Of a DNA stretch of 64,000 nt, positions 26,281-34,000 are shown one piece after another. Source of the stretch: an uncultured Acidimicrobiales bacterium. GTDB taxonomy: Bacteria > Actinomycetota > Acidimicrobiia > Acidimicrobiales > Bin134. The translations under genes and the position numbers were made by a program. How positions within the stretch are numbered: the stretch's first letter is position 1; every line of letters begins with the position of its first letter. The stretch is taken from NCBI GenBank assembly GCA_951813555.1, contig OX638344.1:744001-808000 (forward strand). The letters are read 5' to 3'. The notes under the pieces are model-generated. The model did not search any database and was not told the origin of the DNA. It saw only the letters and a program-made list of their open reading frames with translations.

Positions 26281-27289
26281 GCATTACCTCCAGAAGATGT
26301 TCTGCCGCTTCTTCACCTCGAACACCGGCATTGCGGAGATCGACGTAGACCCGAGGCCACGGTGCGACCTGAAGGCCGTCAATCTTGGAGATCAGTTGTC
26401 GAGTTGTAGCAGTGGGAAATGGCTTCAGCGTCAGGCGCCCCCCATCTATAGGTCGCAATCCTGCATTGAGAGCAGCGGACTCGAGGGCTACAACGGTCTG
26501 CGCGTCTACGTAGGCCTCAGTCGTGGAGACAGTTGTCATCAAGGGAGCCATAACAGATGCAGCTGCTAATCCGGTTGCTGCCCAGCGGATACCAGCTTGG
26601 TCCCACATACTCCCGACTTCGACCAGGCCAGCAACAGGGTCACGCCACAGAGCACCAGCGGTCAGGGAAACCGGTTTGAAAGTCACGGCAGCCGCGGCAT
26701 ATGCCTCAAGGAGTTGACCGCCATCGCTGATTCGGCGCCCTGATTTACGGCCGCGATCAGCGTCTGCTTCTAACCAGCCATTATCAGAAAGGAATCGAAG
26801 GGCACTTGTGCAGGTCCCGGTCGACAGCCCAGTGGTTGCCTGAACCTCAGCGACTGTTGGTTTGATACCGCATAGCAGCGCTTCTGCCACTCCTAGCACT
26901 CCAGGGGTCCACCGTAAGGGCCGCTCACCAGGAACTGGTGGCCGCCCGGAACGGGAGATGATGATGGAGCCGACGGCGACCTCCGCCGCTCCAGTCTCAT
27001 CCATCCAGCCAATGCCTGCCTCTGACATCGCCGCTTTAGCACCGGGTGAAAACTGACGACCGACAAATATTTTGATTTGATCGTCAAGCACATAGCCCAT
27101 GGCTCTTCTCACATCGCCTAAGTTCCCTTCGCCGACCCACTTGACCTCTAGTTGGTGCCCGCCGACAAGCAGATCTACCTGTTGGTTCCCAACCAAGACT
27201 TCTCTTTGCGCAGAACGGGGCAACATGCTTTCCAGCACTCGTATCGCTCGCGCCTCAGGGCCCTTCACTGTGTATTTTCTTCCTTCCAT
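26264..27289 (-). CDS. AbiEi-type antitoxin/transcriptional regulator
   Basis: 341 residues. It precedes and overlaps the AbiEii toxin gene. The N-terminal third (LEVKWVGEGNLGDVRRAMGY) resembles a restriction-type fold region, the middle holds a winged HTH (VAEVQATTGLSTGTCTSALRFLSDNGWLEADADRGRKSGR), and the C-terminal half with IDGLQVAPWPRVYVDLRNAG is the type IV antitoxin domain. It is intact, unlike its toxin. AbiEi proteins repress their own promoter; a pair of direct repeats lies just upstream of the start (27295-27322). Start ATG 27289 has a weak GAGG upstream. Confidence 0.8.
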   Translation of the reverse strand: MEGRKYTVKGPEARAIRVLESMLPRSAQREVLVGNQQVDLLVGGHQLEVKWVGEGNLGDVRRAMGYVLDDQIKIFVGRQFSPGAKAAMSEAGIGWMDETGAAEVAVGSIIISRSGRPPVPGERPLRWTPGVLGVAEALLCGIKPTVAEVQATTGLSTGTCTSALRFLSDNGWLEADADRGRKSGRRISDGGQLLEAYAAAAVTFKPVSLTAGALWRDPVAGLVEVGSMWDQAGIRWAATGLAAASVMAPLMTTVSTTEAYVDAQTVVALESAALNAGLRPIDGGRLTLKPFPTATTRQLISKIDGLQVAPWPRVYVDLRNAGVRGEEAAEHLLEVMRGSPT

Positions 27290-27294
27290 CTTTA

Positions 27295-27322
27295 ATACCT
27301 CAGCTACTTACTATACCTCAGC
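27295..27322. promoter_or_regulatory. Direct-repeat operator in front of the AbiE operon
   Basis: ATACCTCAGC occurs at 27295-27304 and 27313-27322, 18 bp apart start to start, within an AT-rich promoter region immediately before the antitoxin start codon. Likely binding sites for AbiEi autoregulation; binding is inferred. Confidence 0.5.
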
Positions 27323-27402
27323 ATGACACTGATGTATAAGGATTTATTGAGGTTTCAACGGACACCAAGACATCAGTGGGTTGATAACTGGTCTCATTGA
27401 AT

Positions 27403-27428
27403 CCCCCCTGCCGCCGGGCTGTCACCTG
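27403..27428. repeat. Direct repeat flanking the AbiE cassette, right copy
   Basis: 26 bp, 25 of which match 25370-25395. This copy contains the left arm of the hairpin at 27416-27457, suggesting that this is the ancestral site and the left copy arose on insertion. Confidence 0.7.
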
Positions 27429-27457
27429 GTTTTTCCATGGTTCAGCGGTGACAGCCC
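27416..27457. terminator. Hairpin after the secreted-protein gene
   Basis: GGGCTGTCACC (27416-27426) and GGTGACAGCCC (27447-27457) form a perfect 11-bp stem around a 20-nt loop. It lies about 40 bp past the stop codon of the minus-strand gene at 27496, so a terminator is plausible. The left arm overlaps the cassette-flanking repeat. Confidence 0.5.
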
Positions 27458-27495
27458 GACGGCTCGCCAGGGGGTTCGGCGAATGAACCGGCCGC

Positions 27496-28413
27496 TTAGC
27501 CGGGGCGGGCGAGGGCTTGGATCTCGGCTACGGCAATGGGGTGGGGCGGGGCGGTTAGTACCTGGGTGGGGACGGCGGGAGGCGGGTTGGTGCAGGGACC
27601 GGCGTTGAACACGCATGTCACCGAGACATCCCAGTAGGCGGTGAGTACCACCTGATAGCGGAGGCCGGGGGCGTTTACCGACGATTGCCGGTAGTAGTGG
27701 AAGCAGTTGGACGGCTGGTCCTGCGGGTCGCGGGATTGGTCGAAGGCCGCCACGTCGTCGGCGTCGCACCACAGCGTGTTGCCGTCGCCCATGTCGATCC
27801 GCAGAAAACCCAGGCGACGGGGGTAGGCGGTGGCAGTGAGGCTCAGCTCATGGCCGTCGAGCGTGGTAGTCACCGTTTCTGTCACCGGGGTGCGGTCAGC
27901 GGCCGACACCCAGACGAAGGTGGGGATCTGGACAATGGTGACCTTGCCAGGCGCCATTTGTGTGGTCGGCTCGGGGATGGCCAGTTGGCCCCAGGCCTCG
28001 TTGCGCAGCCGGGTTGTTTCCTTGATCGTAGGCGGCGGGGGCTCTTTCGGCGGCGCGGGCTGGTGAACCCAGAACGTAACGAGCTGCGCTTCCTCGTCGG
28101 TCTCGCAGAGCTTCAAGATGAACAGCTCATCGGGGTCGGGCGCGATCACAAAGTCGTTCTCCAACCAGGCGTTCAGCTCCGCGTAGTTGGCTTGTCGGAA
28201 GTAGCAGGGCGGCAGCGAGGGGTCATCGGGGTGGGCGTCGGGCTCGGACGCCCCGGGAACGTCCACTTCGATCCAGGCCCCCAGATCCACCAACCCCTCT
28301 CCGGCCTCCACCGACGTGCCTTCATCGGCCTGCTGCCACCCGGCCGCCGATTCCAGGTTGGACACAGTGAGGAGACAGACAACAGCCCATGCCACCAGCG
28401 TGGAGCCTCGCAT
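27496..28413 (-). CDS. Secreted protein of unknown function
   Basis: 305 residues. MRGSTLVAWAVVCLLTVSNLESAAGWQ is a Sec signal peptide with cleavage probably after SAAG or ESA. The mature part has six cysteines spread over 230 residues, a Pro-rich hinge (PAPPKEPPPP) and beta-rich composition; no enzymatic motif is recognised. The Shine-Dalgarno-like AAGGGAAG lies inside one arm of a hairpin directly upstream of the ATG, so translation may be structure-controlled. It once followed the MFS gene directly, before the DCD cassette came in between. Confidence 0.7.
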   Translation of the reverse strand: MRGSTLVAWAVVCLLTVSNLESAAGWQQADEGTSVEAGEGLVDLGAWIEVDVPGASEPDAHPDDPSLPPCYFRQANYAELNAWLENDFVIAPDPDELFILKLCETDEEAQLVTFWVHQPAPPKEPPPPTIKETTRLRNEAWGQLAIPEPTTQMAPGKVTIVQIPTFVWVSAADRTPVTETVTTTLDGHELSLTATAYPRRLGFLRIDMGDGNTLWCDADDVAAFDQSRDPQDQPSNCFHYYRQSSVNAPGLRYQVVLTAYWDVSVTCVFNAGPCTNPPPAVPTQVLTAPPHPIAVAEIQALARPG

Positions 28414-28414
28414 T

Positions 28415-28467
28415 GAACTTCCCTTCGAGTCATCTGGGGCGCGCCGAGCGCAACGAAGGGGAAGTTC
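28415..28467. promoter_or_regulatory. Leader hairpin masking the Shine-Dalgarno of the secreted-protein gene
   Basis: GAACTTCCCTTCG (28415-28427) pairs with CGAAGGGGAAGTTC (28454-28467) with one bulged G. On the mRNA the arm next to the start codon holds the AAGGGAAG ribosome-binding site, so folding would hide it. A degenerate version is present in the partner repeat at about 30598-30645. Confidence 0.5.
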
Positions 28468-28523
28468 AGGGGGAAGGCGCTAACTCTTCTACGCCGATCC
28501 TCCGATGTCAATGGGCAATTTCA
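28468..28523. repeat. 56-bp exact direct repeat, left copy, flanking the DCD cassette
   Basis: From AGGGGGAAGGCGC to GGGCAATTTCA every base equals 30640-30695. Similarity continues at lower identity leftwards to about 28405 (partner 30589), including the first three codons of the secreted-protein gene. Confidence 0.9.
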
Positions 28524-28844
28524 CACCACAACCCTTGACTACTGGCAGAACAGCGATCAGGTGTCTGCAACAGGTCCGGCGAGAGGTAATTGGGAAGTTG
28601 CAGGCCGCTCTGTCTGCCCACCATCAACACCACGCAGGGTAGAGCGCGATTTCGATGGAGGAACCTGTAATGGACTCGATACCAAGGTCCTTCCTGCAGG
28701 ACCCAACTTTTCTTGCGGAACTGATTTAAGGTTACTTTCTGCCTTTTTTGCTCGATCAGCTAGCCACTTGCCATTATGTTCCATTTTTTGACACCTTTTT
28801 CATATTTTTGACTTCACTAAATTGTACCGACAGGTGTGACAATT
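28524..28844. other. AT-richer non-coding stretch downstream of the DCD gene
   Basis: 321 bp inside the DCD cassette with no gene of recognisable family; a 75-codon frame on the minus strand (28557-28784) lacks a ribosome-binding site and family features. Composition drifts to AT-rich towards 28800, with two TTTTTGAC copies, and a hairpin abuts the DCD stop codon. It could hold a small RNA or dead cargo. Confidence 0.4.
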
Positions 28845-28845
28845 T
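28819..28845 (-). terminator. Weak hairpin at the DCD gene end
   Basis: AAATTGT (28819-28825) pairs with ACAATTT (28839-28845) around a 13-nt loop immediately at the stop codon. No strong T tract, so low confidence. Confidence 0.3.
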
Positions 28846-30494
28846 CATCCTGCTTGATCAGATCGACGAATATGCTGCATGTCAGTCTCACCAATTTCTT
28901 GCTGTTCAATAGACCGGTCTTGTTCAAACAAATCTTCCGATAATTCGTTCAATACCCTTGTAATAGAGGCAACTGCTTTATCTTCTTGCAGTTCAATACT
29001 GGTCTCATTCCATCCATTCGTACTAGGATTAGCTGTCCTTTTATCAAATTCGACTATTTCATCGCCAACACGTCTGCTGCCTGCTGTAAATGCGAGAGAA
29101 TATCGCCGAGGAGCTATACCAAGGAATTGGCGAAATGGGACTTTACTTCCTATCGAAGCGCTACCACTCGACACAGACGGTGAAGTGTCGATCAAATCCC
29201 TATAGAGACGATCTACTAAGCTCTTTGGATAAGGCTCAATGTAGAAGACTTCAACAACTCCAGAGCCAATAATCATCTTTGCACACTCATGGCAGGGGAA
29301 GGTAGTACTAAAGAGAATCGCTTCGCTAGTACTAACTCCAGCCCTTGCTGCGTTTACTATTACAGCTTGTTCAGCATGCAGACATCGAGTGAATTCTATC
29401 AATGATGCGGCGCGTGTTCCACTCATAAGAGAGCTTCCAGACTCATCTATTTCTTCAGCTTTAGCGAGAAGCTCAACTCCACTCAAGCCCTTCAGTTCGT
29501 CTTTCAACCAATCATGTTCTTCTAATCGTTCAAGTAATTCTTGAATGACTCGCTTTACATATATTGGATTAGGGTCTTGACCTGTCCGAAAATCACGATA
29601 ATCAGGGATATCTCCTGTCCAGTATTGTCCGCCACCTGGCTTGGGAACCTCATTGGTTCCGATTACGATCGGTGTGCCGATCTTTGGAATTAGCGCTGCT
29701 CCTACTTGTCGTCCTGCAGATGCTGACCGCAACGAAGCATCTTGAGCAAATCTCATCGCCTCTTCTTGAAAGTCTGGAGTAAGGAATGGTGATCCAAAGA
29801 TTGAGTCGACAAATCTATCAATGTGAATGCGTGGATCAATTCCTCTCCCTACAGGCACGAATACATCTGCCATGGAATAGGTATTGCGGACATTCTGACC
29901 GAATTCTTGATCGTTTGGATCTGATTGATCTCTCGAAATAAGCTGTTCAGCCTTCGCGCGAGGATCTTCAAACAGTGAAAGCGAATCCGAAAGGGAATCG
30001 CGTCGCTCATCGGCACTACAAGCAACTGCGACTAGCGAGAAAGCATCACCATAGATGTGGCGAAGCAGTTCGACTTCTGCGGGGTGTTTGAGACTTCTGA
30101 GGAGATAGGCCTGCGTGATGTTGCCATCGCACTGCGAACGATGTTCGCTAATCTTGGCGACCGCCAGCGCCGCCAAAGAAGCTCCGTTTCCCACATCAGT
30201 CCGGAGTCGATCTCCAGCATCCATTCTTCGCTCGTAATATTCGCTTTCTGAGCGACCGGGAAGGGTGCCCCACGGCTGGTACGGAAGATCATCAAGGAGC
30301 CAGGACAAGTGAATCTCCTCGGACGAATAGTCGAACCGTCGAAGTGATTCCTGATACGCCTGAACAACTGGATCAAGAGGTGTCCCAATCGCCGCCACAA
30401 AGCCCAATATGAGTGGATGTCGCTGAGGTTCCCGCTCGATGAGCTGGGAAAGCGCGTGACGCGCTGTCTCGTTCGCCACTTCCTCAACTTCCAT
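28845..30494 (-). CDS. Antiphage-type dCTP/dCMP deaminase (DCD/AvcD family)
   Basis: 549 residues. The N-terminal nucleoside-kinase-like P-loop domain begins LILGFVAAIGTPLDPV (degenerate Walker A, about 28-43) and includes YLLRSLKHPAEVELLRHIYG (130-149). The C-terminal deaminase domain has RSASAGRQVGAALI, GTNEVPKPGGGQYW (279-292), the zinc motif H373-A-E375 and PCHEC with C401 and C404. This two-domain layout matches the defence proteins that drain dCTP/dCMP during phage infection (DCD, AvcD). Base composition is clearly AT-richer than neighbours, and exact direct repeats flank it, so it is recently acquired. In AvcID an upstream RNA restrains the enzyme; a comparable RNA could lie in 30495-30640 but I cannot show one. 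Confidence 0.88.
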   Translation of the reverse strand: MEVEEVANETARHALSQLIEREPQRHPLILGFVAAIGTPLDPVVQAYQESLRRFDYSSEEIHLSWLLDDLPYQPWGTLPGRSESEYYERRMDAGDRLRTDVGNGASLAALAVAKISEHRSQCDGNITQAYLLRSLKHPAEVELLRHIYGDAFSLVAVACSADERRDSLSDSLSLFEDPRAKAEQLISRDQSDPNDQEFGQNVRNTYSMADVFVPVGRGIDPRIHIDRFVDSIFGSPFLTPDFQEEAMRFAQDASLRSASAGRQVGAALIPKIGTPIVIGTNEVPKPGGGQYWTGDIPDYRDFRTGQDPNPIYVKRVIQELLERLEEHDWLKDELKGLSGVELLAKAEEIDESGSSLMSGTRAASLIEFTRCLHAEQAVIVNAARAGVSTSEAILFSTTFPCHECAKMIIGSGVVEVFYIEPYPKSLVDRLYRDLIDTSPSVSSGSASIGSKVPFRQFLGIAPRRYSLAFTAGSRRVGDEIVEFDKRTANPSTNGWNETSIELQEDKAVASITRVLNELSEDLFEQDRSIEQQEIGETDMQHIRRSDQAG

Positions 30495-30639
30495 GGTCCA
30501 TCCGCATTATGCAGACTCCTGCCCCACGAAACCCAGCGTAGCGTTTTTGGCAGGTCAGAATGGGAGTGATGCAGGATCTTTGAATTTGGCCTTGCATGGG
30601 ACTCCCCTTCGGGCTGTCGGGGGCGCGCTCAGCGCAAGG

Positions 30640-30695
30640 AGGGGGAAGGCGCTAACTCTTCTACGCCGATCCTCCGATGTCAATGGGCAATTTCA
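30640..30695. repeat. 56-bp exact direct repeat, right copy, flanking the DCD cassette
   Basis: Identical to 28468-28523. Its last three bases form the stop codon of the MFS gene, so the repeat sits exactly at the junction between the MFS gene and the cassette. Confidence 0.9.
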
Positions 30696-31853
30696 ATATG
30701 ACACCTCGAGCTGGGGGCGGACCAGGGTGCGGCTCACCACCAGGGCCACCAGCGACAGTGAGCCACCGGCGAAAAAGGCCATGGAATACGACGACAGCTC
30801 CACCACGCCGCCCAAGATGAGCCCGCTCAAGCCGACGGCCAGGTCGTAGGCGATGCTGAAGGTGCCTATGGCCTGGCTGCGCCGGTTGACGGGCGCCGAC
30901 TGGATGGCCAGCACGAACAGGGCCGGGAACAGGAACGTTTGGCCCATGGCCAAGATGGCGGTGCCGATGAACACACCGGGAATCTGCTGCCAGAAGGCGA
31001 TGATCCAAAGGCCGGTGGCTGAGAACACATAAGACAAGGTGCTGGTGCGCTGGGGCCCCAGGCGGTCGGGCAGGCGAGCCAGCAGGATCCGCAGGCTGAT
31101 CACCATCACGGCGAAGGTGGCGAACACTGCCCCTGAGTGGGCAAAGCCGATGTCGTCCACATGCAGCTTGATGAACGCCAAGAACCCGGAGTAGCCCATG
31201 AGTCCTAGCCCCAACAACAACGCGGGACGAATGGCGGGCCGGTGGATGAACGAGGTCGGCCAGCCCGACTGGGCACCATCAGGGCGGCCAGGCATGGACA
31301 TCGCGCCCAGCACAGTGCCGAGCGCGCACAGCGCCCCGCCCAGCATCCAGACTGCGTCGGCACTGACTGCGCCCTCCAACTGCTCCCCGATGATCGGTCC
31401 TATGGCCAGACCGGAGTACGCCGTGACCGAGAAGTACGAGGTGGCTTCTCCACGGCGATGCTCGGGGGCCATATCCTGGGCGGCCGCGGCGATGCCCACG
31501 AAGTAGGCCGCTTCTCCCAATCCGGTAAGCAGGCGGAATAACACCGCCACCGCTACCGAGGCAACCCACAAGTTGCCGAGGATCCCGAACCCGGCCAGCA
31601 CACACCCCCATACAACAAGGAAGCGCCGGCCTTTGGAGTCGCCCAACGGACTGACCAGCGGACGGGCAATGGCAGCCGACAGGCCAAACCCGCCGACAGC
31701 CAGACCAACCGCTACTGGCCCTCCTCCCAAGTCGTTTTCCACGAAGCCAGGCAGCACCGGGTACACCAGACCCAACGACATGAAATAGAACACCCCGCAC
31801 AGGCACAGCACGATGAAGCGGCCCGTGAGCAGGGGCTGGGTCTGGGCAGTCAC
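30693..31853 (-). CDS. Major facilitator superfamily transporter
   Basis: 386 residues with about 12 hydrophobic helices. The loop 2-3 motif appears as ARPLVSPLGDSKGRR, the MFS motif A variant of drug/H+ antiporters, and a similar ILLARLPDRLGPQR is present in the second half. A small efflux or uptake carrier; substrate unknown. The GTG start is used; its stop codon is shared with the 56-bp repeat. Confidence 0.88.
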   Translation of the reverse strand: MTAQTQPLLTGRFIVLCLCGVFYFMSLGLVYPVLPGFVENDLGGGPVAVGLAVGGFGLSAAIARPLVSPLGDSKGRRFLVVWGCVLAGFGILGNLWVASVAVAVLFRLLTGLGEAAYFVGIAAAAQDMAPEHRRGEATSYFSVTAYSGLAIGPIIGEQLEGAVSADAVWMLGGALCALGTVLGAMSMPGRPDGAQSGWPTSFIHRPAIRPALLLGLGLMGYSGFLAFIKLHVDDIGFAHSGAVFATFAVMVISLRILLARLPDRLGPQRTSTLSYVFSATGLWIIAFWQQIPGVFIGTAILAMGQTFLFPALFVLAIQSAPVNRRSQAIGTFSIAYDLAVGLSGLILGGVVELSSYSMAFFAGGSLSLVALVVSRTLVRPQLEVSY

Positions 31854-31892
31854 TGTTGGCTAGTGGTCCGTCTGTGAATTGGCAGGGGCGGG

Positions 31893-32657
31893 CTATCGCC
31901 GGTCGGCGAGAAATGGATAGCGGGAGCGGACCTGTTCCAACCGGTCGAGATCGATGTCGGCGTACAGCACGGCCTCCTCGCCTTCGGGCGCACCGGCCAC
32001 CTCAACCCCGAACGGGTCGATAACCACCGAGTCGCCCTGATAGTCGATGCCGCCCCCGCTGCCCACCCGGTTCACCCCCACCACGTAGGCCTGATTCTCG
32101 ATAGCCCGGGCCAACAGCAGCGCCGACCAATGGGCCCGACGAGGTGCGGGCCAGTTGGCCACCACCACGAAGCAGTCGGTGTCGTGGGCCAACGTCCAGA
32201 ACTCATCGGAAAATCGCAGGTCATAGCACACAAACGGGGTGATCCTCACCCCTTCAATGGTCACTGTCAGCCGCTCGGCGCCTGCGGCATAATGCTCGTG
32301 CTCGCCGCCGTAGGAGAACGGGTGAATCTTGTCGTAGGTGGCGACCACCCCGTCGGGGCCGGCCAGCACGAACCGGTTCACGGGCAACTCGGCCGTCGAC
32401 GGATCCCGCACCGGCACCGACCCGCACACCCACACCCCGTGGGCCGCAGCCTGTTCGACCAAGAACCCCACGCTGGGCCCGTCGGGGGGCTCGGCCACCC
32501 GGTCTGAAGCCATTGAGAACCCGGTTGAGTACATCTCGGCCAGCACTACCAGCCGGGCGCCGTCGACCGCAGCTTTGGCCACCTTGGAGCCGAGCGACGC
32601 AAAGTTAGCCTCAGGGTCCTCCCACACGATGTCGTGCTGGACGGCGGCGATCTTCAT
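31893..32657 (-). CDS. Carbon-nitrogen hydrolase, omega-amidase-like
   Basis: 254 residues from ATG 32657, which overlaps the aminotransferase stop (ATGA). The nitrilase triad is complete: Glu in VVLAEMYSTGFS, Lys in TYDKIHPFSYGGE, Cys in PFVCYDLRFSDEFW. Coupling to a class I aminotransferase is the arrangement of the transaminase/omega-amidase route, in which the 2-oxo amide made from glutamine as amino donor (for example during methionine salvage) is hydrolysed to 2-oxoglutarate. Substrate inference rests on context. Confidence 0.88.
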   Translation of the reverse strand: MKIAAVQHDIVWEDPEANFASLGSKVAKAAVDGARLVVLAEMYSTGFSMASDRVAEPPDGPSVGFLVEQAAAHGVWVCGSVPVRDPSTAELPVNRFVLAGPDGVVATYDKIHPFSYGGEHEHYAAGAERLTVTIEGVRITPFVCYDLRFSDEFWTLAHDTDCFVVVANWPAPRRAHWSALLLARAIENQAYVVGVNRVGSGGGIDYQGDSVVIDPFGVEVAGAPEGEEAVLYADIDLDRLEQVRSRYPFLADRR

Positions 32658-33820
32658 GAGCCGGTCCCCAGCTTGGCCAGCCGCTCCACCGCCTCGTCGA
32701 GCACCTCGGGGCGCTTGCAGAAAGCGAACCGCACCAGGTGCCGCCCCTCGTGTTCGTTGTCGTAGAACACCACGTTGGGCACGGCCACCACCCCGCACAG
32801 CTCCGGCAGCTTGCGGCACAGCGCCATGCCGTCGTCGAAGCCCAGGGGGCGCACATCGGCGGTCACGAAGTATGTGCCCGCCGGGGGGTAAACCTCGAAC
32901 CCGGCGGCGGCCAGTCCGTCGGAGAGCTGGTCGCGCCGAGCCCTCATACTGTTGCGCAGCCCGTCGAAGTAGTCGTCGCCCAGCCTCAGCCCCACCGCGA
33001 TGGCGTGCTGAAACGGCGCCCCGTTGACGAAGGTCAAGAACTGCTTGGTCGTGGTAACCGCGTCGCGCAGCTCCGGCACCGCGCACACCCAGCCGATCTT
33101 CCACCCGGTGAACGAGAACGTCTTGCCCCCCGACGACACCGAGATGGTGCGCTCCCGCATCCCCGGCAAAGTGGCCATGGGAATGTGCTCGCCGTCGTAG
33201 GCCAGGTGCTCGTACACCTCGTCGGTCACCGCCAGCAGGTCGTGGCGGCGGCACAGCTCGGCGATCAGCTCCAACTCCTCCCGGTCGAACACCTTCCCGG
33301 TGGGGTTGTGCGGCGAGTTCACCACGATCATCCGGGTGCGGGGACCGATGGCTGCGGCCAACTCGTCGGAATCGAACCGGTAGTTGGGAGGCCGCAAAGT
33401 CACCAACCGCCGCTGGGCCCCGGCCATGGCGATGCCCGCTATGTGGGAGTCGTAATAGGGCTCGAACAACACCACCTCGTCGCCCGGCTCCAACAGCGAC
33501 AACATGACCGCAGCGATGGCCTCAGTAGCCCCCGCGGTTATGAGCACCTCGGTGTCGGGATCGAAGTCCAAGTCGTAGAACCGCTTCTGGTGCTCCGCCA
33601 CCGCCAAGCGCAGATCAGCAATCCCCAGCCCCGGCGGATACTGGTTATGCCCCGCCCGTATAGCCCCCACCGCCGCATCCGCCACCTCAGCCGGCCCATC
33701 AGTATCCGGAAACCCCTGCCCCAAATTGATAGCCCCAGTGGAAAGCGCCAACGCCGACATCTCCGCAAAAATGGTGGTCCCAAATTCCACCAACCGCTCA
33801 TTCAAAACCCGCTCAGGCAC
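32654..33820 (-). CDS. Class I/II PLP aminotransferase (methionine/kynurenine/glutamine transaminase type)
   Basis: 388 residues. INLGQGFPDTDGP at the N-terminus is typical of the methionine/kynurenine aminotransferase branch; the PLP lysine lies in SSGGKTFSFTGWKIGW and the carboxylate-binding Arg near the C-terminus (LVRFAFCK). NSPHNPTGKVF and TDEVYEHLAYDGE are standard cofactor-site segments. Coupled to an omega-amidase, which argues for glutamine or methionine as amino donor. DapC-type activity is an alternative. Confidence 0.88.
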   Translation of the reverse strand: MPERVLNERLVEFGTTIFAEMSALALSTGAINLGQGFPDTDGPAEVADAAVGAIRAGHNQYPPGLGIADLRLAVAEHQKRFYDLDFDPDTEVLITAGATEAIAAVMLSLLEPGDEVVLFEPYYDSHIAGIAMAGAQRRLVTLRPPNYRFDSDELAAAIGPRTRMIVVNSPHNPTGKVFDREELELIAELCRRHDLLAVTDEVYEHLAYDGEHIPMATLPGMRERTISVSSGGKTFSFTGWKIGWVCAVPELRDAVTTTKQFLTFVNGAPFQHAIAVGLRLGDDYFDGLRNSMRARRDQLSDGLAAAGFEVYPPAGTYFVTADVRPLGFDDGMALCRKLPELCGVVAVPNVVFYDNEHEGRHLVRFAFCKRPEVLDEAVERLAKLGTGS

Positions 33821-33958
33821 CGCCGAATCCTACTTCCCTCCCCTCCCACAACCACGCCCGCATATCCGTAACGCAGAGGCTGGTACCGCCCCCCTCCCTC
33901 TCAAAAAATAGTGCTGGCAACAACGTAGGCGGGGCGGCGGCCCACAAAATGGGTCGTG

Positions 33959-33981
33959 GTGGGGGGTGGATCGCCCCCCAC
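33959..33981. promoter_or_regulatory. GC-rich hairpin upstream of the sulfatase gene
   Basis: GTGGGGGG and CCCCCCAC form a perfect 8-bp stem with loop TGGATCG, 19 bp before the ATG at 34001. It could be an operator or a leader structure; nothing decides between them. Confidence 0.4.
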
Positions 33982-34000
33982 ATGTGCTAGCAACCACACC

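Noticed and set aside
28557..28784. 75-codon open frame inside the DCD cassette
   Set aside because: No ribosome-binding site, no homology recognised, and base composition like the surrounding non-coding DNA.
31893..33254. Fusion of the omega-amidase to an upstream Arg-rich domain
   Set aside because: The apparent extension is an out-of-frame reading of the aminotransferase gene; the amidase starts at 32657 with an ATGA overlap.
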